A stretch of DNA of 64,000 nucleotides from Coptis chinensis (lineage: Eukaryota; Streptophyta; Magnoliopsida; Ranunculales; Ranunculaceae): NCBI GenBank assembly GCA_015680905.1, contig CM027382.1, positions 9,893,501 to 9,957,500 on the forward strand, in the 5' to 3' direction. This document shows, piece after piece, positions 25,131-35,694 of this stretch. The notes under the pieces are model-generated. The model saw only the letters and a program-made list of their open reading frames with translations, had not been told where the DNA came from and did not search any database. The translations under genes were made by a program, and so were the position numbers. Within the stretch, counting starts at the first letter, position 1, and every line of letters starts with the position of its first letter.

Positions 25131-26687
25131 GCATTTAAACTATAACAAAAAATAGTGATTCCACGAAAGAAAAAAAACACGAATTTATAGCTTTAAACTA
25201 TAAAAAAATAGTTTCAAAGAAATTGAATTGCTTGATAAAACTTTCAAGTCTGTAAACACATAACTAGAATAAACAATACTATCAATCAACTATGTATATA
25301 AAGTCAATCTACTCACCCGTGATACGCTCCTGTTGCCAGCAAATCCCCCAGCAAGAAACCTCCATTTCTTCTTTGAGTAAAACTCTCTCTCTCTCCACTC
25401 AAGCACTCTCCCCCAGTAAACACTCCTTCTCCTTTTCTCTTGTACGTCTCTCTTTGTTTTTCTTTTTTTTTTTTTTTTTTTTTCAAAACGAAAAAAAACC
25501 AACAAAAAGGGAGAGTTCGGTTGTAACCAAACCCCTCTAACTCTCCTACGTTTTTATCTTATCTTATTTTATCTTTATCCTTTTCTTTTCTTTTTAATAT
25601 TATTATATTTTTTTTAAACCCTAATAAATAGGGAAAACAAAGAAAATAAACGGGGTGTTATACATGGCAGGCCGAAAAGATGATGAGGAGTATTAATCAA
25701 TTGAGGGAGCAACTAGAAGACTTCTCCATCACTCATGTGTATAGAGAAGCAAACAAGCTAGCCGATGCTTTAGCTAGTAATATTCCGACAGTTAGCTACA
25801 TAGAGTTAATTCCCAGTTCTTTTACAGAGGATGTAAAAAAAATTATTTATGATGATGTCATAGGTAAAGAATATGTAAAAATGTAACAAGTTATGATCTT
25901 TATTTTATTAATGAAAAGGGGTAGGGGACCTCTATAACAACCTCGCTTTTCCACCAAAAAAAAAAAAAAAAAACTACATTCAACCAACACGTAATACGAT
26001 ATAATTACAACTAAATTTTTTTTAAAAACAATGCGACAAATTCAAACTAATTACACAACAACAAACTTGATATAAACTAACATAAATAATAATAATTAAC
26101 ATAAAAAAAAATCTAAAACTTACTTGAGACTCCGCCACTCGATTTGCTACGTGTCGGACCGATGTTGACGCTAATGGTGGGTGTTCCTCGATTTCACAAC
26201 GCGGTGAAAAATTGAACCCACATTTTGCGTTCTTGATGACAATTCTTTTTACCCCTTTTTTTTGGATATTTTGACATTTCCAAACCATCGGGAATGCTCT
26301 TCATGTGATGAGGTTGGTGGGAATACATTGGGGGGTGGAGAAGTCATTAGGAATTGAAGTTTGTGAAACCAAGTTGTTAATGGAGGCTAGAAAATCGCAA
26401 TAGAGGCTAGGAAGAAAGTGAAAATGGAGCATGTTCGCGTCTGTTCATATTTGACTCATCAGACGGGATGTTACATTCTGTCCGTTATAAAATACCAGAT
26501 GGGATGTTACATTCCGTCTCAATCAAAAACCTCCAAACGAATCTAACATCCCGGTCCGAGATATTTTATTCATCTTTGCATTGCACAGCTTCACCTTGTT
26601 TTTCACCAAAACGGTGAAAAGAGGGTGAATAAGTGCTGAGGTGGCGGTGATAAGGGGAGATTATATTCACTTGCATTGCAAATGCTC

Positions 26688-26753
26688 TATGCTGAATTTT
26701 TGTGAACATGTTCTCTATAGTGTGGAGATCATATATACAAAAATTCAGCATTT
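26688..26753. mobile_element. Right half of the split MITE, with a 15-bp hairpin
   Basis: This directly follows the right Harbinger end. It contains ATGCTGAATTTTTGT and its exact inverse ACAAAAATTCAGCAT, separated by about 33 nt, and its outer part (GTGGAGATCATATATACAAAAA) is the inverse of the left arm at 6584. Confidence 0.4.
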
Positions 26754-28333
26754 ATTTCACTTTTAAGTCTACAATTTTGTTTTGACTCATTTACAATGTG
26801 ACTACAGTGAATGTGGTTGACAATTCTGAATGTGTGAACTCTGAACACCTATTAGCTTAAAAAAAACTGAAAAAAAAGTGATTACAATTTACCCACTATG
26901 AGCCAAACAACTAAATAAAATGGTGGTCTTGGAAACACTCATAAAAACACTCCCGTACCCCATAACTAACTTAAGTTTTTGTCATACCCCAATAACCGTC
27001 TCAATCCAATAATATCTTCCAAATTAATTTGGGGCATTTTCAATAAGGGCAAAAAGGAAAAAAAAAACAACATAGTCTCTCTCTCTTCAAATTTATCACA
27101 TCACTTTTTCTCATCTATTCTGAAATATGTAAGAAATTCTATTTATTTATTTAAAATACCAGAAAGTGAAACTGGTCGAAACGGTTTGATTTTAGTAAGT
27201 TTTGTTTGAACCAGACGTATTTTTAAAATACCGGAAAGTGAAACTGGTCAAAACTGTTTGATTTTAGTAAGTTTCATTTGAACCAGGCATATTGGTATTC
27301 ACAGAGAATCTGCCCGAAGTGTTGATGCAATGCATAATAACGTTGAAACCAAAAATGGCAAGCTCTAGAAATGGCGGTTCCCTAACCAGAAAATAGAAGT
27401 TAAAAAACTTATACACTGGTGGGGGTTGAAGAATGTGCGGCCGAAACCATAGTATAAGCCCAAAACATCATATGCCTGAAATCGAGTCATGATGTAAGAA
27501 TATTTTATCGACCAGACGAAGTGACGAACTAATCACAATGGCCAGAGCTTCAGTATTGTTACCTTACGGTCAGGGTCACAATAAAGGCAATCCAATGGAA
27601 ATGGTAGCTGCCCAAGATCAAAGAGAACAATTATCTCAAGTGAACAAGAGAAAATATCTTGCAAATTGCAGTACAGTACAGGATTGTAGAGACATACAGC
27701 TTGTGACTTAATAACTCCCTAAACAAAATATGAATAACAAGTTAACTTCTTCCAACACCTGAGGGTAAAAAGGCTTATTGCCTCACTTGGGATGTCATTT
27801 TACTAGTAGTAGGTCAAATTGCAACGGTTGCTAGGATCCCAATAACCGGTTATTGCATAGCCGGATTCATAGCTAACCACACCAAAGGATCTGGCCCACC
27901 TCTGACTCACCACCACCGCGATGGCACGATACCTCGCTATTCCCTTTTTCAATAGAAAAAATAAAAACAATATGTCAGGTAGGTCCCATGTCCACGTAAG
28001 GCGGCGTGTTCTTGTCGGCTTCTAACCAAAGACCGTTACTGGCATCGTGGAAGATTCAAGACGTTGACTCAAACTAAGAAAGTAGTTACCAATTGGACCA
28101 AGTGAACAACTACCATGTATTTCACACATTCTAGACTCTCATCATCAGTATTTAACTTGTTAGTAGCTGATCTAGTTTCCAAACAACACTTTGTTGTTTT
28201 ACTCCATCTGAGTAGCACACCTAATGACTAATCTTATGTTCATTTGTTTTTTTAATTGGTCCTTTTCACCGATTATGTTTTACCATATATTGAGCATTCG
28301 AGTATGTCAAACAAATTCGCGTTTCCAGTCTTA
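26754..28333. other. Intergenic DNA upstream of the dnaJ10-type gene
   Basis: I see no gene. It contains a 73-bp tandem duplication (listed), a perfect palindrome AATAACCGGTTATT (27841-27854) within a dispersed repeat shared with 37.43 kb, and otherwise plain AT-rich sequence. Confidence 0.5.
27149..27294 (+). repeat. 73-bp direct tandem duplication
   Basis: The segment AAATACCAGAAAGTGAAACTGGTCGAAAC...TTTGAACCAGACGTAT is followed at once by a second copy with about six differences (AAATACCGGAAAGTG...TTTGAACCAGGCATAT). This is a simple duplication with no coding content. Confidence 0.85.
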
Positions 28334-28336
28334 TTA

Positions 28337-28775
28337 GAGCATTCCCAATGCAGGGACTTGTGAAAAAAGTCACTAGTTTTTAAAGAAAATAGGTGTGCAA
28401 TGAGGGTGAAAAACTGGTGATTTTTTTTTCCAGTTGATTTCAAGGTGAAACCATTTATTGAGATAGTGGCTGACTTGTTAATTTCGGACGAGATGTTGGA
28501 TTCCGTCTAGTGTGTTTTTAAAAAAAAATCGGTTTTTTTTTTCGGACGGAATGTTTCATTCCGTTTCGCGTGTTTTTCGGTTTTTTTTTTAACTTTACAT
28601 AAAATATCAGACGGGATGTTACATTCCGTCTCGATCAAAAAGCCTCCAGATGGAATCTAACATCCCGTCCAAGATTTTTTTTTTCACCTTTGCATTGCAC
28701 AGTTTCACCTTGTTTTTCACCAAAACGGTGGCGGTGATAAAAGAGAGATTATTTTCACTTGCATTAGGAATGCTC
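28337..28775. mobile_element. Harbinger-derived MITE (439 bp), TTA duplication
   Basis: Terminal repeats GAGCATTCCCAATGC and GCATTAGGAATGCTC are bounded by TTA on both sides (28334-28336 and 28776-28778), the classical PIF-Harbinger target duplication. Its left 150 bp match the left end of the big Harbinger (ATTTCAAGGTGAAACC, GAGATAGTGGCTGACTTGTTAA, GATGTTGGATTCCGTCT) and its right 190 bp match its right end (TTTGCATTGCACAG-TTCACCTTGTTTTTCACCAAAACGG). It is therefore an internal-deletion relative with no coding capacity. It lies about 680 bp upstream of the dnaJ10-type start codon. Confidence 0.9.
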
Positions 28776-29299
28776 TTACGGAAATTAAAGCCTCGTGATC
28801 GTCCAGACATGGAATTAGTCAAAAATTTGGTGAAATGATCACGGAAATAATCATAAAACAAAACTGATCATTCATTTCAAATTTCCAACTACGAAATTAT
28901 TGTTAATAATCTTCACCAGAAATCACGTCGTAAGTAGGCGTTTTTTTTTGTGTTGGAGTAGTACTATATTACAGACCTTTTTGAAAGTTAAAAACCAACC
29001 AATGACAACGCAGTGTTTTGTTGTACCACATATAGTTGATGTCAACGAAATTCCACCCCTCATAAAACTTCCCAAATAGTTGGAATTCACGCTACTCAGT
29101 ACTCCTCGCAAAAGCAGTCAATTACTACTTCCATAGCAACAAAAACGGGACCACAAATAAAGCTTAAATCTCCCTTAACCACGTACCCAATAAAACAGAA
29201 CCCCACGCAATCTTTTGATTCTTATCTCACCGGCATCAAAATCTGATACCTTAATCAAACACCATATAATAATTTGCCCCCCAAAAAAAAAAACTTAAC

Positions 29300-29450
29300 C
29301 GTGTCTTATAAAATCCCACGCGGTATCTACGATGATTCCTTTTATTTTCTCTCTCTCTCCTCTCTTACAGCAGAGACACTATCTCTTTCTTGCTCCCCAT
29401 TCCATTTTGAATCTCCAATTCAACGCTCTCAAAGCAGTTTGAAGAATCGA
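29300..29450 (+). promoter_or_regulatory. Likely core promoter and 5' UTR of the dnaJ10-type gene
   Basis: CTTATAAAAT (about 29306) is a plausible TATA element. About 40 bp downstream begins a CT-rich tract (TTTCTCTCTCTCTCC, 29347-29362), common in plant 5' UTRs, followed by an AT-poor leader to the ATG at 29451. The transcription start is not visible from sequence. Confidence 0.45.
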
Positions 29451-32400
29451 ATGGTGAAGGAAACAGAATATTATGATGTATTGGGGATCAACCCAAGTGC
29501 ATCAGAAGCTGAAATCAAGAAAGCTTATTACATTAAGGTACTCATTATTCTCCATTATTATTAAATTCAATTTATTATTTATTAATAAAAAAATTGCGTT
29601 TGTATTACGTTAGATCGGTTTAGAGGAAGTGCCTGTTTGTTAATTTTAGAGATTTTGATGAAAGGTTTTGTGATGTCGCTGGTTTGAAAGAGAGTAGTTG
29701 AGAGCTCAATTGAAGAATGAATACGACATCTTTTATCGCCAAATGAAAACGCCAACCTAATTGCCACTTGAAGAATGTTACTTTAATTGCTCATTTTTTG
29801 GTTATGTATGTAAAATAAGGCGCTCGTTCTTTTGAGTATTTATACATAGTAGTGTTAGAAGTTTTGAATGTTGGAGTATCTCATGTGTTGTTTGTATTGG
29901 GGCTTTTTAGGCACGACAAGTTCATCCAGATAAAAATCCAAATGATCCTCAAGCAGCAAAAAACTTTCAAGTAAGTGTTGTTTCATTTGTTGGCAACATT
30001 AAGTTGAAATGGGCTTTACTTTTGTGCTTGTAACTTAATTAGTTATTTCTAATATCGACATGATGTCACACGTTTTGTCTTATTTAACCTGCTAATAGAT
30101 GATAAATAAATTTTCTTCTGTTTGAAAGAACTAACGTTATCTCAAGCATTTGATATCTGAATTGTAAGACGTGTAATGCTCTTGTTGCACACGTATTTGC
30201 TTTTGGGATATTGTTTTGATTTTGACAGTTATGTAATCACTGGGTATTGATGACTAGAGGTCATTAGGTTTGTATTCCTGAAAGCGCGACAAGTCCTGCC
30301 CCACCCCTACTATTCTTCACTCTCTCCCTTCTCTTCCTTTCTTCCTTTTGTTTTTTGTCCATTAATAGTTTGAGTACCGGAAATTTGGTAAACAATTAAG
30401 TTAACAATTTTCTTAGAGGGTCGAAGATGTGAGAAAACACTTTTTGTATTTTTAGACTTTGATGGAGTTGGTGGCCTTGAATGAGTAGTTTACATTTCAC
30501 AGCTAAACAAGTAAAAAGAGAATACTTCTCCTGAGTTTATACTTTGTACATTATGACTTAATGTATTGGATTGAGTTGTAATTGTGTGTAAGTTTTTGGA
30601 TACATTTATGATGATTAATTTTTTCCTACAGAGAAGAGAAATACAACTATTTGTATATTTGTGTAATATGGATATCATGTGTGTGGATGATTTCAGGTTT
30701 TGGGGGAGGCCTACCAAGTACTGAGTGATCCAACACAACGGCAGGCCTATGATGCTTATGGGAAAGCAGGAATTTCAACGCAAGTTCTTTCTAATCAATG
30801 TCCATATGATGAATAAGTTTTATATAAATGTGGTATTGTGTACATGAAATAAATAGAGGCTAATATGCATTTTAATGTTATCTCATGAACCTGTTTCTCA
30901 TTGCCGTGTATTTTACAGTGATGCTATTATTGACCCAGCAGCAATTTTTGCGATGCTTTTTGGGAGTGAACTTTTTGAGGAGTACATTGGTCAGCTTGCA
31001 ATGGCATCAATGGCTTCACTTGACATTTTCACAGAAGGGGAACAAGTTGATACTAAAAAGTTACAAGAGAAGATGAGGGTAAGAATTGTCTAGACCCTTC
31101 TCAAATAAAATAGTGAAAGCCATAGAGTTTTCTGTGCTTAAATACCAATTAATCCCTTTTTTGCATTTTAGTTAGTTTTCTAAAAGTACCAAATGTCTTG
31201 TGTTGAAATCCAACAATTACTATCAATAATAAAAATTTGTTCTCACCTTCTTTTTTTGGGAATTATTGATAATTTGCTTAGAACACAACAAAGTTATCCT
31301 GGATTCCTTATACTCATACTCAATGAGTGAACCACCTACTTTTTTCTTAATAGCATCATTCTTACTTTTGGGAGATTCATATTCCCTTCTATTGTTTTTT
31401 ATAGTTGAATTTCTGTAGCTGGCCGTTTATTTGCAAATAATTCCTACAGCTGCCAAGTCGGGTTAAACATATTTGTGGTGGCCAGTGTGCTTCACATTTG
31501 AAAGGACTTGTGGTTGTATCGCATTCCCACCTTTACTGGGTAAAAGGGGATTTAGGGGATTAGGTAATAGGGTTTTAACTTTTTTGAAAAAATGAAATCA
31601 GCAAAAGTAATCTGAAGTCGAATGAGCAATACCGCAATAGTGTTCATACAAGGGCATACTAATGTGCTGGTTTCAGTGTGTCATAATCAGAATCTTTCAG
31701 CATTTCCCCAATTGGATATCATACTTATTTTCTCGATTTCTTTGTGGTCTGGCTCTAGTTCCCTGTTGTTCAAAATCTTACTGCCTTTGTTGTTATCTTG
31801 CTTTCTATTTACATCAGATAGTTCAGAAGGAAAGAGAAGAAAAGCTTGCGGAATCATTGAAAGACCGACTCAATCAGTATGTGCAAGGAAACAAAGAGGG
31901 TTTCATTAGTCATGCGGAAGCTGAAGTTTCGAGGCTTTCGAATGCGGGTAAATCCTCATTTAATCTTTACCCTTCTGCATCCCTATTTCTATTTTGTATA
32001 TGAAGATTATAGGCACGCTTTTATTCCACTATCTGAAGTTGTCCAGTGGCCTACTGGTCAAAACGTGGGAGGTTGGGCCCAAGGTCTTGGGTTCAATTCC
32101 CACCTTCATCAGGGATAAAAGGGATCTAAGGGGATTGAGGAATAAAGTTTTAACTATTAAAAAACGAAAGAAAATGCCACCATCGCCAAATAAATATCTG
32201 GATCAGTGTTCATCAAGGAACTACTGTCTATGGATTTTGATGCTTAGATTCGATGGCGATAAAGTGATATTGATGTGCGCCATACCTTTTGGCTACTTCC
32301 TGATATGGTCTAAAAGATTGAAGCTGCCAATGGCTGCTAAACAATCCTTATTTTTGAAGTTGGAATAATTTTTTTACAGGAGGATTTAGTTGTTGATGGC

Positions 32401-34558
32401 TTCCTATTATCATAAAGGTTCCCTGCTTATCTCTGTCAATGAAAAGAAGTTTCCTTGTTTCCAGCTAAAAAGAAGTCCCAAAGTTTTGTTATTTTGGGGA
32501 AGAAGCTTCTTTTTAGTGCTGTAATGACGCTTATTAGTAGCATATTCAGGATGTGGTTCACAATGGCTTCAAGCAATGGTTCCTTGTTGGGCAAGAACAT
32601 TGGGGGTTTGACCCAAATCCAGCTTTTACTGTACATTTAAGCTCAACTTAGGATCCTTGTACACTACATTTTTCCTATTTTATATAAACAGAATAACATT
32701 ATCTGCTCCAAGTCGTGTGCTTAAGCATGTGTATTATTATCACCTTAGTGATATTTTCGTGTGTTTTCATCAGCATATGGTGTTGATATGTTGAGTACAA
32801 TCGGCTACATATATGCAAGACAGGCAGCTAAGGAGCTTGGAAAGAAGGCCATATATTTGGGAGTGCCATTCGTTGCCGAGTGGTTCAGAAACAAAGGCCA
32901 CTTCATCAAGTCTCAAGTAACGGCTGCAACAGGTAAACCGAACTTGTTTTGGCAGATATTGCATGTCTACTGTTGGAGATGAACAAGGACTTAAAAGGAC
33001 AAAGGGATGACCCAGACTAATTGTCTGAGAGACAAGCTGACATGCCAGAGATAATGGACAAAACCAAAGAGGAGAAATATGAATTGTACATAATTGTGCT
33101 ATCCCAAGTCTACTGTTTTTCCATCTGAGCTGCAGATGGAAAAGGCTTGGTAGCGTAGTTCTGGCAAGAATCTCCCTGCAAGCATTGCCATGTGTGTTGT
33201 CATTGTCGGACTTATGCTGTCGTACAGTGCTGTACTGACGTTAATCCGTCTTCACCCCTCTGTTCTTTTGTCCAAGGTGCTAGCGCCAGCTGGTTTAACT
33301 TATTGTCATGTTAGGTGATACAATTTTTGGTGTCTACATAACTGTATTCTGCTTGATTACTTTCTAATGCATATTACTTCTTTGTGATGATATAAGGCTT
33401 TGGATTGCATTTGACAATAAGAAAGTTGTCTATGCACATCGACTATATGTCTATATTGGCTATATGGTTAAACTGATAATTGTGGTCCGTGGTGGCTTGG
33501 CAGGTGCAATTGCTTTGATACAGCTACAGGAGGATATGAAACGACAGCTCAATGCTAGTGGAGACTATACAGAGGAAGAACTTGAAGCTTACATGCAATC
33601 TCACAAAAAACTTATGATTGATTCTTTATGGAAACTTAATGTTGCTGATATTGAAGCAACTCTTTCCCGTGTCTGTCAGTTGGTTAGTTTTTGTTTGTAG
33701 TTTGCTAAAGATGACAGTGGAGAGCAGTAGATTTGAAATTTTTACAGGACTGAGATCTTATGCTTGACCTGGTTAATTGCAGGTTCTTCAGGACACTACT
33801 GTCAAGAGAGAGGAGCTCCGTGCTCGTGCAAAGGGGTTGAAGACCCTAGGGAAAATATTCCAGGTATAGTTTTGGTGTTGGTATAAATCACGTAGATTTT
33901 TATTATTTTTTATTCCTCAAGTGTTACTCTTACGGGACACAGAGGGTAAAGTCGTCCAATGCAATGGAAAGTGATCCGACATTCAGCAGTGCAGTACCTA
34001 AGCTGAAGGAAGGTAAACACTCAGGTGATAGTTCTCCCGATACTTCACCGAAATCTCCACCTCCAGAACAGCCAATGTATACTGCTGGTGCTACCCAGGT
34101 AATTCCTTTGTAAGCGACATGCTGTTCAATATTTTATTATACATGGTCTAAAAATTCGATGAAGCCCTTCTGAAGTTGACTACTTACTGTACTCAGTTCA
34201 AACTATCAGTAAGATGACTATTATTGGAACTAATCTTAGGCACCTGAATTTTTTTTTGGAAAAAAAAAGAACTACAGTACTATATAACAACTAAAATTGA
34301 GTGCATTCTCACTATTTGTTTGTCCCATGTCAGTAAGTCTATTCAGTTATCAGAATTTAGTTGTTAGTATCCTTTTCAGAATCCATTTTAGCGCTTGCTG
34401 ATTTGTTTTTGGGTATGTATTTCTTTCACTTCTGTACCTATTAGAGCCCGTATGTGGAAGCTCCCCAGTTCACAGGTGTGCAGTACAGCTACAGCTTTCC
34501 CATGCCAACAGCACCACCTGGTGCACAGAGACATGCTTCTTCTGCTGGGAGGGAATGA
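29451..34558 (+). CDS. DnaJ-type co-chaperone with DnaJ-X C-terminal domain (dnaJ10-like)
   Basis: This is a J-domain protein thought to stimulate Hsp70 ATPase activity. Ten exons can be placed: 29451-29537, 29911-29970, 30697-30779, 30919-31078, 31818-31947, 32774-32932, 33504-33682, 33783-33863, 33943-34098 and 34445-34558, joining in frame to 402 residues. The J domain is N-terminal ([10 protein letters not shown], then HPD at residues 34-36 and [16 protein letters not shown]). A Gly/Phe region and zinc finger are absent, as in type III J proteins. The DnaJ-X region includes [42 protein letters not shown] and [15 protein letters not shown], and the tail is Ser/Pro-rich. It agrees along its length with Arabidopsis dnaJ10. 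Intron 3 begins with GC, not GT (AC|GCAAGT). Introns 4 and 5 carry SINE-like insertions. Nothing suggests loss of function. Confidence 0.93.
31524..31592 (+). mobile_element. SINE remnant in intron 4 of the dnaJ10-type gene
   Basis: CATTCCCACCTTTACTGGGTAAAAGGGGATTTAGGGGATTAGGTAATAGGGTTTTAACTTTTTT resembles the 3' half of the SINE 500 bp downstream (CCACCTTCATCAGGGATAAAAGGGATCTAAGGGGATTGAGG). The tRNA-like head is not recognisable. Confidence 0.5.
32036..32166 (+). mobile_element. tRNA-derived SINE in intron 5 of the dnaJ10-type gene
   Basis: A TGGCCTACTGG block (A-box-like, 32047-32057) and GGGTTCAATTCC (B-box-like, 32089-32100) are spaced about 33 bp apart, as in tRNA-derived RNA polymerase III promoters. 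A body with GGGATAAAAGGGATCTAAGGGG and an A-rich end (ATTAAAAAACGAAAG) follows. It resembles the plant Au/TS-type SINE layout, but I could not define a target duplication. It is in the sense orientation of the host gene. Confidence 0.6.
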
Positions 34559-35694
34559 GAATGCGTCATTGGGATCAGATTGCGCGATGTCTGTAGTATG
34601 GCAATCTCTTAAATGTGTTGCCGTCACCAATTGGGACAGGGGGTTGGAGAATATCTGTTTGAAGCGTATGTGTTCTTGTTTAATAGATAATATTTTAGCT
34701 GAAGAAACCCCAACCCCAGATTTGCTGTGTAGCATAAATACATTCTCTAAAAGAAATATATGTAGATGACTGGGATCAGCAGGTGTTAATGTCCAAACTA
34801 GTCTACAGGTTGGGTTCCCTTGTAATCAGTCCGTTTTGTTGTATTGGTTAAGGGTTTGAAAGTTTGGCTCCCATGTATATTTGAGGTTCTAAGTTTCTAT
34901 TTGTCAAACGTATTTTGTTTAAAAATTGTTTATTGACGCTGGCATCATCATCTTTTAACCTGTTGAATGTGCTAACATATTCTGCAAACAGTTGTGTTTT
35001 CTTCTGGAGTAAAGTGTGCAGTAGTCTTGCTTCAACCATGGTCTTCAGTATCTGGTTCCAGCCCATGACTTGGACTTAAAACTCGGGATTTTCCAATAGC
35101 AAAAAGCTTTTCTTTTCCCAGTCCTATGGGGAAAAACTAAAAACTAAAACCAGCACAATGTTGTCATTGTGTTCTCGTAATTGATGATCTATGCACCAAA
35201 AATGAATTTGGACAAGAAGTGGCGGTTCTAATCATAGTCAAGATCTTGATGCAGAGGTTTAAAAAACTTGATATAAATCGATACGGCAGCCGACAATCCA
35301 AACCCCGAAATATCGCATGCCGATACCACAGATATTTGCACCCAGGTAGTATGTGAACTCAACATGACAAAAAACGTAACATACACAAAGTGTCGGTGAG
35401 AATGGTGGTGGGTCACTCATCACTCCCTATAATATTTTCCTTTGCTTCAAATTCCAGCCTGGTACCCTTATCTCACGAACACATTTCCCTCTCATCATTA
35501 AACAACCCCAATTCCCAACCCCTCGATCTTTTAAAACTTGCTCGACCTTTACCCACATGGGCCTTGTTTGGCAACGCACACTTGACACTTGAAAAAGAAA
35601 ACTCTCCTAACCAAACCTTCCTCCTCCTCCTTGTTCCCAAACAACTTTATAGTATTTATTTCCATTTCCTCATTTTTTTCTTCTCCATTCGAAA
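34559..35694 (+). other. Region between the dnaJ10-type and chitinase-like genes
   Basis: It includes the 3' UTR of the first gene and the promoter of the second. I see no further gene. A TTTATAGTATTTATT tract (about 35646) about 45 bp before the ATG at 35695 could serve as TATA element or leader. Open frames on both strands here lack domain patterns. Confidence 0.45.

Larger units (their letters stand above)
18898..25662 (+). mobile_element. Long solo LTR (copy B) inserted in the LINE RNase H region
   Basis: It begins TGTCACACCCTAAATTT and ends CGGGGTGTTATA, and is flanked by a perfect 5-bp duplication, CATGG (18893-18897 and 25663-25667). Removing the insert plus one CATGG rejoins the LINE RNase H frame, which fixes both ends to the base. 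With copy C subtracted, the LTR is about 4.0 kb. It contains the same blocks as copies A and C (CCCAAGAACACAC, TCCTACCCTCC, the CACATTCAAGGAATAC repeats) plus about 0.9 kb of its own (about 21.2-22.1 kb), where a roughly 190-bp segment around AATGCGACGAGGCCAATTGG recurs three times. There is no gag-pol sequence, so recombination between two LTRs of a full element is the likely origin. Confidence 0.9.
14968..25886 (+). pseudogene. LINE ORF2: endonuclease, reverse transcriptase, RNase H (split by a solo LTR)
   Basis: The endonuclease part starts with CCWNMRGF and LGLVETRVKE (from 14968), then a stop. A second piece (15247) has WILLGHFNIIF, where the usual GDFN aspartate is His, and SDHS follows at about 15638. 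The reverse transcriptase is nearly intact in one frame (about 16400-17911): PKVQNPSSLGEYRPI, KVDLRKAYDSM, GRRGIRQGDPISPYIF, HLSFVDDLVAF (FADD changed to FVDD), KYLGLPL and WKGKFLSYAGR. A zf-RVT region (18004-18600) and RNase H (DGSLQG, VQTDSSTVISF) follow. RNase H is cut after GQHPW by the solo LTR and resumes at 25668 with QAEKMMRSINQLREQ and ITHVYREANKLADALAS, ending at the TAA at 25884-25886. Multiple stops elsewhere make it non-functional. Confidence 0.85.
13370..25971 (+). mobile_element. LINE (L1-type non-LTR retrotransposon), interrupted by nested solo LTRs
   Basis: From left to right: a 5' UTR, ORF1 with DUF4283 and a CCHC zinc knuckle, ORF2 with endonuclease, reverse transcriptase, zf-RVT and the start of RNase H. 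The solo LTR (18898-25662) follows, then the rest of RNase H, a short 3' UTR (AATGAAAAGGGGTAGGGGACCTC) and a poly(A) tail at about 25954-25971. The left limit is uncertain: ACTACA occurs at 13363 and again just after the tail, a possible but short target duplication. Without the LTRs the LINE is about 5.8 kb, a normal full length. Many stops and frameshifts show that it is dead. Confidence 0.85.
6700..26687. mobile_element. PIF-Harbinger DNA transposon, interrupted by nested retroelements
   Basis: Terminal inverted repeats GAGCATTTGCAATGCA (6700) and TGCATTGCAAATGCTC (ending 26687) bound the element. The left flank is TAA and the right flank TAT, a slightly decayed version of the 3-bp TWA duplication expected for this superfamily. 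Subterminal palindromic repeats built on GACGGGATGTT-ATTCCGTC lie at 6863-6975 and 26457-26555, with an extra set at 10510-10585. Inside are the two genes typical of PIF-Harbinger: a SANT-type protein (+) and a DDE transposase (-), convergent, both broken. A PMD gene (-) follows. Without the nested LINE (about 13.4-25.97 kb) the element would be about 7.4 kb. The related MITE at 28337 has the same two ends, which supports the boundaries. Confidence 0.75.

Noticed and set aside
26022..26288. Stand-alone 88-codon minus-strand gene
   Set aside because: It has no recognised domain, and the frame runs into intron-like sequence after a CAA|GTAAGT donor; I keep it only as a possible 5' exon of the PMD gene.
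32036..32110. Functional tRNA gene
   Set aside because: It has A- and B-box-like words, but no cloverleaf with acceptor stem can be formed; the SINE reading with an A-rich end fits better.
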